From Pseudomonadota bacterium (GTDB lineage: Bacteria; Myxococcota; Myxococcia; Myxococcales; Myxococcaceae), in contig JAFAAN010000017.1 in assembly GCA_023426545.1 (NCBI GenBank), positions 1 through 21,907 on the forward strand: a DNA stretch of 21,907 nt, read 5' to 3'. Below are positions 14,214-21,500 of the stretch, piece after piece (positions within the stretch are counted from its first letter, which is position 1; every line of letters starts with the position of its first letter). A program made the translations under genes and the position numbers. The notes beneath the pieces are model-generated. The model was not told the DNA's origin. It did no database searches and saw only the letters and a program-made list of their open reading frames with translations.

Positions 14214-16007
14214 ATGCATTCCTTCCGAATCCTCGTCCTCGCGCTGGCGTGCGGGGCCGCCGCCTGCGCCGGTCCCACCACACGCCCGGCGCCCGCGTCC
14301 GCCGCGTCCGCGGAGCCTGTCCGCATCACCCTGGTGGGCATCAACGACTTCCACGGGCAGGTGGAGCCGCACCGTACGCCGTTGAAGGACGGGCAGGTGC
14401 TGGAGGAGGGCGGGGCCGCCACGCTGTCGGCCTATGTTGCGCGGCTGCGCGCGGACAACCCGGACGGCGTGTTGCTGGTGGACGCGGGCGACCTCTTCCA
14501 GGGCACGCTGCCCTCCAACCTCACGGAGGGCGCCGTCGTCATCGACGTGTACAACCACCTGGGCGTGGCCGCGGCCGCCATCGGCAATCACGAGTTCGAC
14601 TACGGCCCCGAGGGCCCGGGCTCCATGGCGCTCCAGGCCGGGGAGGATCCGCTCGGTGCGCTCAAGGCCCGCATCCGCCAGGCCCGCTTCCCGCTGCTGT
14701 CCGCCAACCTTCGCGACGCCGCCACTGGTCAGGTCCCCTCCTGGACGGGCAACGACGGCACCCTCCTGATGACGGTGAAGGGCGTGAAGGTGGGCGTACT
14801 CGGGCTGACCACGGAGTCCACCCCCAACGTCACCAACCCCGCCAACGTGGCCTCGCTGCGCTTCCTGCCGCTGGCGCCCGCGGCCCTGGAGGCCTCGCGC
14901 TCCCTGCGCGCGCGGGGAGCGGAGGTGGTGGTGGCGGTGGCGCACGCGGGAGGCAAGTGCGCGGACCTGAGCAATCCCCGTGACACGTCGAGCTGCGACC
15001 GGGGCGACGCGGAGATCCTGTCGATGCTGGACGCGCTGCCGCCTGGCACGGTGGACGCGGTGGTCGCGGGCCACACGCACCAGATGATGGGCCACTTCTT
15101 TGGCGACGTGCCCATCATCGAGACGACGGGGCTGGCGCGCTCGCTCGGCGTGGTGGAGCTCTACGTCGACCCGGTGCGACGCCGCGTGCTGCCCGAGCGC
15201 ACCCGCATCCAGGCCGCCATTCCCCTCTGCGAGCGGGTGGAGGTGGGCTCCGGCACCTGCGACAGCCGCCGCCTGCGGGAGCAGCCCGAGGTGCGCCTCG
15301 AGCCGGCCTCGTTCCTCGGCGCGCAGGTGGTGCCCGACGCGCAGGTGGCGCCGCTGCTGGCTCCGGCGCTGGCGCTGGCGCGCGAGGCGCAGCACCGTCA
15401 GGTGGGGCTGGTGGCGACCACGCCGCTGATTCGCGGCTACACGGATGAGGGCGTGCTGGGCAACCTCGTGGCGGGCGTGCTGCGCGCGTCCGCCCGGGGC
15501 GGCGGGGGGGTGATGAACCCGGGCGGCATCCGCGCGGACCTCCCCGCCGGGCCGGTGACGTTCGGCCACGTGTTCGAGGCGCTGCCCTTCGACAACAACG
15601 TGGCCGTCATCTCGCTGACGGGGGCCGAGCTGGCGCGGCTGATGGCGCTGGCGCACGCGAACGACATGGGCGCCGTCTTCGCCATCTCCGGCCTGGAGGT
15701 GACGCTGGCCCCCTGTCCGGGGCCGCAGCGGCTCCAGGGGGTGACGCTGACGGGAGGCAAGCCGCTCCAGCCCGAGCGACTGTATCGCGTGGCCCTGCCG
15801 GACTTCCTGGCGCGGGGCGGTGATGGCCTGGGGCCCGTCACCCTGGCCCTGCCCCCGGAGCGCGCGGACCTGGCCCCTGTGAATGGGCTGGACTTGCGCG
15901 AGGCGCTCATCGCCTACGGGAAGGCCCAGGGAGGCACGCTCGCCGCGCCCGCGCTGGGGCGCGTGCGCTACACGGGTGTAGCAACGTGCCCACAGAAAGC
16001 GCGTTGA
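14214..16007 (+). CDS. UshA/5'-nucleotidase-family phosphoesterase, probable lipoprotein
   Basis: Predicted exported metallophosphoesterase of 597 residues that removes phosphate from nucleotides or related esters in the periplasm or at the cell surface. The N-terminal region is hydrophobic up to C18 (GAAAC), a weak lipobox, and a Pro/Ala linker follows. The two-metal site is complete: D45 and H47 in GINDFHGQ, D92 in DAGDLFQG, N125-H126 in GNHEFDYG, H244 in VAHAGG, and H287/H289 in AGHTH. The C-terminal 5'-nucleotidase domain has MNPGGIRADL (434-443) and the substrate loop PFDNN (458-462). Four cysteines in the central part (249, 261, 339, 349) may form disulfides. The start at ATG 14214 has no clear ribosome site, but the signal peptide supports it; GTG at 14202 is in frame. 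It lies 45 bp after the phytase-like gene and is probably co-transcribed, as a phosphate-scavenging pair. Confidence 0.9.
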   Translation: MHSFRILVLALACGAAACAGPTTRPAPASAASAEPVRITLVGINDFHGQVEPHRTPLKDGQVLEEGGAATLSAYVARLRADNPDGVLLVDAGDLFQGTLPSNLTEGAVVIDVYNHLGVAAAAIGNHEFDYGPEGPGSMALQAGEDPLGALKARIRQARFPLLSANLRDAATGQVPSWTGNDGTLLMTVKGVKVGVLGLTTESTPNVTNPANVASLRFLPLAPAALEASRSLRARGAEVVVAVAHAGGKCADLSNPRDTSSCDRGDAEILSMLDALPPGTVDAVVAGHTHQMMGHFFGDVPIIETTGLARSLGVVELYVDPVRRRVLPERTRIQAAIPLCERVEVGSGTCDSRRLREQPEVRLEPASFLGAQVVPDAQVAPLLAPALALAREAQHRQVGLVATTPLIRGYTDEGVLGNLVAGVLRASARGGGGVMNPGGIRADLPAGPVTFGHVFEALPFDNNVAVISLTGAELARLMALAHANDMGAVFAISGLEVTLAPCPGPQRLQGVTLTGGKPLQPERLYRVALPDFLARGGDGLGPVTLALPPERADLAPVNGLDLREALIAYGKAQGGTLAAPALGRVRYTGVATCPQKAR

Positions 16008-16037
16008 GCGCGCTCCGGCTGAAAATTCGGCCGGGGG

Positions 16038-16125
16038 CTGATCCGCTGGGGTTGAACAGAATGGCTCAACCCGGCGGAAGGACGGTGAATTCGCGCCCGG
16101 GGCCGATTTTTCGGCCTGGGATCAG
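16038..16125. repeat. Nested inverted repeats (possible folded RNA or operator array)
   Basis: Three dyads occur in one intergenic stretch. CTGATCC (16038-16044) pairs with GGATCAG (16119-16125) and encloses two hairpins. GGGTTGA (16049-16055) pairs with TCAACCC (16066-16072), and CCGC (16043-16046) with GCGG (16074-16077) can extend it. GGCCGA (16101-16106) pairs with TCGGCC (16111-16116) over a TTTT loop. TCGGCC also occurs at 16027-16032 and could compete for GGCCGA. There is no T-run after any stem. It starts 30 bp after the nucleotidase stop and ends 103 bp before the zinc-ribbon gene. It could be a terminator, a leader RNA or protein-binding sites. Confidence 0.45.
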
Positions 16126-16154
16126 TTTCCAACGGAGAGAGGAGGTCCTACTCT
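16126..16154 (+). promoter_or_regulatory. Candidate promoter of the zinc-ribbon gene
   Basis: TTTCCA (16126-16131) and TACTCT (16149-16154) are separated by 17 bp, each a 4-of-6 match or weaker to the sigma-70 consensus. Transcription would start near 16161, leaving a leader of about 68 nt before the ATG at 16229. The -35 begins directly after the last dyad repeat. The assignment is tentative. Confidence 0.3.
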
Positions 16155-16228
16155 AGTCCCTGCGAGTGTCTGCTCCGAGGGGGCCCGGGGCCTGCGCGTG
16201 CGGACTTTCGTGAGCTGGAGGAACCGAC

Positions 16229-16627
16229 ATGCTCTACAAAGTGACCCCGATGATGACGCCGTCTGCGCCGGAGAAGGCGAAGCAGCGTGAGTCGGGGCAG
16301 GGTCAGCCGCGCAAGCGCCGCAAGTCCGCCGTCTACGACGCGGATGGTCACGAGGTGCTCATCTCGCTGATGTGCATCAAGTGCAAGACGCTGAAGCCGC
16401 TGGCGCAGTTCGGTCTGCGGAAGATGGCGGATGGGGCCATCCGGAACCAGCCCTGGTGCCGCACGTGCCGCTCGGGGGCGGGCAGCAAGAAGCCCAAGGC
16501 GGCGAAGGAGGCCGCCGCCGCGCCCGTCGAGGAGGTGGCCCCCGTGCTCCAGGTGGTGACGGACGCCGCCGCGCAAGCCGAGCCAACGGAAGCGCCCGCC
16601 GCGCCCGTCGCCGCCGTGCAGGGCTGA
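16229..16627 (+). CDS. Small zinc-ribbon protein with Ala/Pro/Glu tail
   Basis: This 132-residue protein is of unknown function. A basic N-terminus (KQRESGQGQPRKRRK) leads to a compact metal-binding core with C49-x2-C52 and C77-x2-C80. The first pair sits in MCIKCKTLKPLAQFGLRK and the second in NQPWCRTCRSGAGSKKPK. The pattern C-x-x-C-x(4-5)-L-x-x-F...W/C-x-x-C resembles zinc ribbons next to HNH nucleases or in small nucleic-acid-binding proteins, but no HNH residues are present. Residues 90-132 are disordered, rich in Ala, Pro, Glu and Val. Start: ATG at 16229 with GGAGGA 6 nt upstream (16217-16222), a strong site. The gene stands alone on the plus strand, between the nucleotidase and the convergent Hsp70 operon, and has its own long upstream region. 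DNA or RNA binding is a guess based on the basic flanks. Confidence 0.8.
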   Translation: MLYKVTPMMTPSAPEKAKQRESGQGQPRKRRKSAVYDADGHEVLISLMCIKCKTLKPLAQFGLRKMADGAIRNQPWCRTCRSGAGSKKPKAAKEAAAAPVEEVAPVLQVVTDAAAQAEPTEAPAAPVAAVQG

Positions 16628-16632
16628 TCCAC

Positions 16633-16656
16633 CACGAGGTGCCCGTTCCCCTCGTG
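16633..16656 (+). terminator. Hairpin after the zinc-ribbon gene
   Basis: CACGAGG (16633-16639) and CCTCGTG (16650-16656) form a perfect 7-bp stem with a 10-nt loop, 5 bp after the stop of the zinc-ribbon gene. No T-tract follows, so terminator function is probable by position only. Confidence 0.4.
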
Positions 16657-16740
16657 CCAGACCTCTTCGGGGTCGGCACGGCGGGAGCAATTCCACGGCG
16701 TGGGCGCGAGGGCGTTCGAGCGAACCCGAGCCGACGCTGC

Positions 16741-16759
16741 GAGGGCGCCGGGCGCCCTC
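16741..16759 (-). terminator. Strong GC hairpin after the Hsp70/DUF3731 gene
   Basis: GAGGGCGC (16741-16748) and GCGCCCTC (16752-16759) form a perfect 8-bp stem with a 3-nt loop, 12 bp beyond the end of the minus-strand Hsp70 gene (16772). No T-run follows on the minus strand. It lies in the 144-bp convergent gap and probably ends the operon transcript. Confidence 0.45.
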
Positions 16760-16771
16760 CGGAGATGCGCG

Positions 16772-19552
16772 TCAGGACAGGCGCAGGCCCGCCGGCAGCG
16801 TGTCCCCCAGGGCGCGCGCCTCGTCGGCGGCCTCCAGGGCGACGACCTCGCGCACCATGCGCACCCATGTCTCGGGGGCCTTCGCCGCGAGCAGGGCCTG
16901 GGCCGCGCGCTCACGCAGGGCCGGGTCCAGGTCCCGCGTGCGGTCGCCGGTGAGCCGCGCGAGCTGGGCCGCCGCGAAGGACGCGCCGTCAATCTTCCGC
17001 AGGTCCAGCTCCAGGAGCAGCGAGAGCCACGCCTCGGCCGTCTCCACGTCCACCACCTTGTGGCTGCTGCCGTACAGCGGCACGCGGGCGCCCAGCCGGC
17101 CCAGGGACCAGGCCCAGGGGCCACCGGACTTCGCGTCGGCCTTCAGGCGCGCGGCAATCCACCGGCCCAGCTCCGCCTTGTCTCCCGGCGGCAGGTGCTC
17201 CAGGGAGGCGGCGGTGCGGACCATCTCCTCCAGGCCCTCCGGCTGGATGCCCTTGAGCTTTCCGGGCGGCGGCGCGTCGGGCGGCACCTTCCGGGCGAGG
17301 TGGGGCTGGAGGTACGCGTACAGCTTCTGCTGCCGCGCCTCGTCGAGCCCGCCGGCGATGCGGCGCCACATCACCCAGAACTCCGTCCACACCGCCTTGT
17401 CGGTGTGGTGCTGCACGAGCGCGTCGAAGAGGCCGAACGTCTGCTCCGCGCGCCAGCCGTCCAGCGGGTAGCTGAAGCCGGGCCGGAGGCTGAAGCCGGT
17501 GAGGCTGTAGAAGACGCGCTCGTGGTCCTCGGTGCGCCGGCGCTTGCTCGCGCCCGCGAAGAGGGTGCTCCACATCTCGCGCAGCACCGGCACGCGCCAC
17601 GACTCGCGCGGGCCCAGGGCCTTCTCCAGCGTGCGCCCCAACTGCTTCACGTCCTTGGGGCCAATCGGCAGCGGCTTGCTGCCGTAGACGCGCTCGATGT
17701 TGTCCTTCGCCTCCACGAAGCGGGCGGGCATGGACTCGGTGACGGTCAGCTCGTGGGAGCCGCCCGTGCCGCGCAGCTCGAACTCCAGGCGCCATCGCTC
17801 GTCCGCGGCGTTGGAGACGCAGTACAGCTCCAGCGTGCCAATCTCCGTCAGCGCCGCCTGGAGGTGCACGGGCACCTCGGCCACCTTGCCCGAGGCCCCC
17901 TTCAGCAGGGTGTGGATGGGCGGCAGGGGCTTGAGGTCCTCCGCCAGCGGCACCAGCTCGCCCGGCTTGTCGATGCGGTCGCTGGTGGTGGAGTAGAGCT
18001 GGAACTGCACCGGGCGCCCCAGGGTGAGCGAGAAGGGCCGCTCGCCCAGGTCCACCTTCTGGCCTTCCTCGAAGCCGCGGGGGATGAGGCACAGCGCGGG
18101 CTGCTCGGCGCTGTCCGCCGCGCGCTGGAGCCCCACGTAATACGCGCGCGCCGCGCCGCCGCCGATGCGCAGGCCGTGGCCGCGCCGCACCAGCCCGTAG
18201 TACGCGGCGCCGCGGGCCACCGCGAGCTCGAGGGACTCGTGCCGCAGCAGCATGATTCGCGGCGCGCCCGGCCACCACGCGGACAGGGCCCCCACCAGGC
18301 GCTCGGAAACCTGGGGCGAGTTGAACACGCCGCCGTTGAGCAGGATGGCGTCGGGGCGGGGCAGGGCGCCCTCCGCCGGGGACGTCTCCCCGAGCGCGGA
18401 GAAGCCCGCCGCCGCGTGCTGCGCGAGGAAGGCCGCCAGGTGCCGCGTCACCGCTGCGTCCTGTACGTACGGCAGGCCCAGCTCCTGGAGCGCCATGCGC
18501 GCGGCGCGGCGTGGCCGGTCGGCGGGCGCGGTGCAGGGGAAGAAGCCGTCCAGCACCAGCGCCTGGGCCTCGTCGCGCGTCAGCTCGGTGGACAGCGTGC
18601 CGCCGCCCAGCAGCCGGCTGCCGCCGCCCACCAGCGAGACGCCGTGCTTCTCCGGCGGCGCGAGGCCCAGCAGCGCCTCCTTCGCGGTGCGCGCGGCCTG
18701 GATGGCCTGCGTCCACTGGGTGGCGGACAGGCGGCGGCCATCCGGGAAGAGCTTCTCCTCCATCCGGCGCGCCAGCGCGGCGTCCATGTTGTCGCCGCCC
18801 AGCATGAGGTGGTCGCCCACGGCCAGGCGGCGCAGCATGGGCCCTTCGGGCGACACGCCCGCGTGCACCAGCGTGAAGTCGGTGGTGCCGCCGCCCACGT
18901 CCACCACCAGCACCAGCCGGACGTGCGCGAGCGTCTGCTCCAAGTCCGCGCGGTGGCGGGCGGTGTAGTCGTAGAAGGCCGCCTGCGGCTCCTCCAGCAG
19001 GGTGAACTTCTCCAGCCCGGCCTTGCGCGCCGCGCTCACCGTGAGGGCCCGGGCCGCTTCGTCGAAGGAGGCGGGGACGGTAATCACCACCTCCTGCTTC
19101 GCCAGGGGCGCATCCGGGTGCGCGTGGTCCCACGCGCGGGCCATGTGCGTCAGCAGCAGGGCGCTGGCGTCCACCGGGGACAGCTTCTGCACGTCCGCGG
19201 GAGCGCCCCACGGGAGGATGGGCGCGGAGCGGTCCACGCCCGGGTGGCACAGCCAGCTCTTGGCGCTGGCCACCAGCCGCCCCGGCACGCGCGAGCCCTG
19301 CCAGCGGGCCAACTCACCCACCACCCACGGCCCGCCGTCATCCCCCCAGGGCAGCCTCAGGGAGTCCGCGGCCAGCTCGTGCCCGGCGGGCACGTACACG
19401 GTGGAGGGTAGCAGCGCCCGGGGCGCCACCTCACCCTGCCGGACGAGCTGCGGAAGAGGGAAGTCCTCGACGGGAGCAGCCGCGCCCCGCGAGGGGTCCA
19501 CGGATGCCACGGCGCAATGGGTGGTGCCCAGGTCGATTCCGACGATTCGCAT
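16772..19552 (-). CDS. Hsp70-family protein with DUF3731-type C-terminal extension
   Basis: DnaK-related protein of 926 residues. The actin-like ATPase domain is complete: GIDLGTTHCAV (5-15), ASAKSWLCHPGVDR (95-108), LEEPQAAFYDY (186-196), VVDVGGGTTDFT (216-227, probable catalytic Thr at 223-224), LGGDNMD (251-257) and the adenosine loop LLNGGVFNSPQVSERL (404-419). A substrate-domain-like beta region covers about 470-600, with HLQAALTEIGTLELYC near 563-578. The normal DnaK helical lid is missing. In its place is a long alpha-rich C-terminus (about 610-926) that fits DUF3731, including REMWSTLFAGASKRRRTEDHERVFYSL and WTEFWVMWRRIAGG. Start: ATG at 19552, with GGAGG 3 nt upstream (complement of 19556-19560). 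It lies 25 bp after its paralogue and is in the same operon. The client and any J-protein partner are unknown. Confidence 0.9.
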   Translation of the reverse strand: MRIVGIDLGTTHCAVASVDPSRGAAAPVEDFPLPQLVRQGEVAPRALLPSTVYVPAGHELAADSLRLPWGDDGGPWVVGELARWQGSRVPGRLVASAKSWLCHPGVDRSAPILPWGAPADVQKLSPVDASALLLTHMARAWDHAHPDAPLAKQEVVITVPASFDEAARALTVSAARKAGLEKFTLLEEPQAAFYDYTARHRADLEQTLAHVRLVLVVDVGGGTTDFTLVHAGVSPEGPMLRRLAVGDHLMLGGDNMDAALARRMEEKLFPDGRRLSATQWTQAIQAARTAKEALLGLAPPEKHGVSLVGGGSRLLGGGTLSTELTRDEAQALVLDGFFPCTAPADRPRRAARMALQELGLPYVQDAAVTRHLAAFLAQHAAAGFSALGETSPAEGALPRPDAILLNGGVFNSPQVSERLVGALSAWWPGAPRIMLLRHESLELAVARGAAYYGLVRRGHGLRIGGGAARAYYVGLQRAADSAEQPALCLIPRGFEEGQKVDLGERPFSLTLGRPVQFQLYSTTSDRIDKPGELVPLAEDLKPLPPIHTLLKGASGKVAEVPVHLQAALTEIGTLELYCVSNAADERWRLEFELRGTGGSHELTVTESMPARFVEAKDNIERVYGSKPLPIGPKDVKQLGRTLEKALGPRESWRVPVLREMWSTLFAGASKRRRTEDHERVFYSLTGFSLRPGFSYPLDGWRAEQTFGLFDALVQHHTDKAVWTEFWVMWRRIAGGLDEARQQKLYAYLQPHLARKVPPDAPPPGKLKGIQPEGLEEMVRTAASLEHLPPGDKAELGRWIAARLKADAKSGGPWAWSLGRLGARVPLYGSSHKVVDVETAEAWLSLLLELDLRKIDGASFAAAQLARLTGDRTRDLDPALRERAAQALLAAKAPETWVRMVREVVALEAADEARALGDTLPAGLRLS

Positions 19553-19577
19553 ACGCCTCCGATTGACGGATGGCTTT

Positions 19578-21440
19578 CTACTCCTTCATTCGGACGTTGA
19601 GCTCCAGCTTCCAGTGCCCGGGGCCATCCTTCTCCAGGCACCGGAGCTCCAGCGTGCCCACCTCCGTGACGGCCGCCTGGAGGTTGACCGGGGTCAGGTC
19701 ACTGAAGGCCGAGGGCTGTCCCGGCATGGTCGTCTCGATGGGGGCCAGCTCCTCCAGCGCGCCGCTGACCAGCTCGTTGTCCACGTCCTCCAGCATGTCG
19801 CCCACCCTGTCGTCGCGCCGCAGGGACGAGGAGAAGAAGCGGAAGCTGGTGGGCTCCCCGGTGACGAGCCCGAACTCCTGGGGCGGGACGTCCGCCTGCG
19901 TGCCCTCCTCCATGCCGAAGGGGGCGACGCACAGCGCCTTCACGGGCGGCTCCATGCCGGGCACCGCGGGCATCGCCGTCTCCACGCCCACGTAGTAGGC
20001 GCGGGCCGTGCCGCCGCGGATTCGCAGGCCGTGGCCCTGGCGCACCCAGCCGTAATAGGCGGCGCCGCGCGCCACCGCGAGGTCCAGGTCCGCGCCCTCC
20101 AGCTCCTTGGCCGGCGCGCCGCCGTCCGCCGTGAGCCAGCCGTTGAGCACCTCCATGACGCGCGCCTTCAGCGGGCCGGCCTTGAAGACGCCGCCGTTGA
20201 AGAGCACCGCGGTGGGGTGGAGGAACGCCTTGCCGCTCACGTCCACCGGCGCGTCCGGGCTGGACGCGAGCGCCTGCGCCTGCCGCGTGAGGAAGGCGGC
20301 CAGGTGCCGGGACACGCCCGCGTCCTGCGCGTAGGGCAGCGCCATCTGCGCCAGGCCCGTGCGGCGCGCGGTGCGGGGCAGCTCGGTGACGGGCGTCACC
20401 GGGAAGAAGCCGTCGGTGAGGACGCGGTCCAGCTCCTCGCGCGTCAGCTCCGTGCGCAGGGTGCCGCCGATGAGCGACGAGCCCCGGCCCGGGACGGAGA
20501 TGGGCGCGCGCTCCAGGGACGGGTCGGCGTAGAGCGCCTCCTTCGCGTGCCGGGAGCCGTAGGTGAGGGCGTTGAACTGCCACGCGTCCAGCTTCTTGCC
20601 CTCGGCGGCCAGTCGCTGGTTCAGCGTGTGCGCCAGCGCCAGGTCCATGTTGTCGCCGCCCAGCAGGATGTGGTCGCCCACGGCCACGCGCAGCAGCTCA
20701 AGGTCCCCCGCGTTGTCGCGCACGGTGATGACGGAGAAGTCGGAGGTGCCGCCGCCCACGTCCACCACGAGGATGACCTCGCCGGGCGTCACCTGCTTGC
20801 GGAAGTTCTCCCCCATGGCCTCCAGCCACGCGTAGAGCGCGGCCTGGGGCTCCTCCAGGAGGGTGAGGTTGGGGATGCCCGCGGCCTTGGCGGCCTCCAG
20901 CGTCAGGTCGCGCGCGGCCGCGTCGAAGGACGCCGGGACGGTGATGATGACGTCCTGCTCGGCCAGGGCGTTGCCGGACTCGTCGTGCTCGCGGGCGAAG
21001 GTGTGGTCCCACGCCTCCTTCAGGTGCCGCAGGTAGCGCGCGGACGCGTCGAGCGGCGACACCCGCTGTACCTCCTCGGGCGCCTGCCAGGGCAGCAGCG
21101 CCGCGCGCCGGTCCACGCCCGGGTGGGACAGCCAGCTCTTGGCGGAGGACACCAGCCGGGTGGGCACCTTGGCGCCGTGCGTGCGGGCGAGCTCACCGAT
21201 GAGGATGCCGGTCTCCGGCTTCCACGGCAGCGCGAGGCTGCCCGCGGGGAACTCCTGCGGGGAGGGGAGATAGATAAAGGAGGGGAGCAGCGGACGGGCT
21301 TCGACGGTGCCGGGCGCGGTCACCTGGGGGACGGGCAGCATGGACTGCGCGCCGCCTCGCGACTTGCCGTCCTCCAGGTTGAAGTAGGACACGCCGGAGT
21401 GGGTGGTCCCCAGGTCGATGCCAATGGAATAGCGGGCCAT
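19578..21440 (-). CDS. Hsp70-family protein, lid-less, paralogue of the downstream gene
   Basis: DnaK-related protein of 620 residues with all ATPase motifs: GIDLGTTHSGV (7-17), SAKSWLSHPGVDR (99-111), LLEEPQAALYAW (194-205), VVDVGGGTSDFS (225-236), GGDNMDLALA (261-270) and FNGGVFKAGPLKARV (414-428). After about 480 there is a beta-rich domain like the DnaK substrate domain, ending at NLQAAVTEVGTLELRC and a short tail, with no helical lid and no EEVD-like end. It is clearly homologous to the next gene: the shared block RLVASAKSW/RLVSSAKSW, the AVARGAAYYG-x-VR-x-GHGLRI block and ARAYYVG occur in both. The second gene adds a DUF3731 extension. Start at ATG 21440, where the best ribosome site (AGGAG) is 12 nt upstream and thus rather far. 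It follows the DUF2760 gene by 60 bp. Confidence 0.9.
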   Translation of the reverse strand: MARYSIGIDLGTTHSGVSYFNLEDGKSRGGAQSMLPVPQVTAPGTVEARPLLPSFIYLPSPQEFPAGSLALPWKPETGILIGELARTHGAKVPTRLVSSAKSWLSHPGVDRRAALLPWQAPEEVQRVSPLDASARYLRHLKEAWDHTFAREHDESGNALAEQDVIITVPASFDAAARDLTLEAAKAAGIPNLTLLEEPQAALYAWLEAMGENFRKQVTPGEVILVVDVGGGTSDFSVITVRDNAGDLELLRVAVGDHILLGGDNMDLALAHTLNQRLAAEGKKLDAWQFNALTYGSRHAKEALYADPSLERAPISVPGRGSSLIGGTLRTELTREELDRVLTDGFFPVTPVTELPRTARRTGLAQMALPYAQDAGVSRHLAAFLTRQAQALASSPDAPVDVSGKAFLHPTAVLFNGGVFKAGPLKARVMEVLNGWLTADGGAPAKELEGADLDLAVARGAAYYGWVRQGHGLRIRGGTARAYYVGVETAMPAVPGMEPPVKALCVAPFGMEEGTQADVPPQEFGLVTGEPTSFRFFSSSLRRDDRVGDMLEDVDNELVSGALEELAPIETTMPGQPSAFSDLTPVNLQAAVTEVGTLELRCLEKDGPGHWKLELNVRMKE

Positions 21441-21500
21441 ATCGGACGAGAACTCCTGGAAGGCGCCTGTTTGTTCGCGAAGAGGGGCCGTGGGGCTGGC

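Noticed and set aside
15504..15510. G7 tract in the nucleotidase gene as a phase-variable switch
   Set aside because: It lies within the conserved Gly stretch before the NPGGIR motif, where indels would destroy the enzyme; a simple result of Gly codons is more likely.
13434..15656. 740-codon minus-strand frame opposite the phytase-like and nucleotidase genes
   Set aside because: Antisense shadow spanning two well-supported genes; the translation is low-complexity Arg/His/Gly.
16700..19411. Long frames on both strands over the Hsp70/DUF3731 gene (16700-19411 plus, 16989-19250 minus)
   Set aside because: Off-frame translations of a GC-rich gene; they lack the Hsp70 motifs seen in the true frame.
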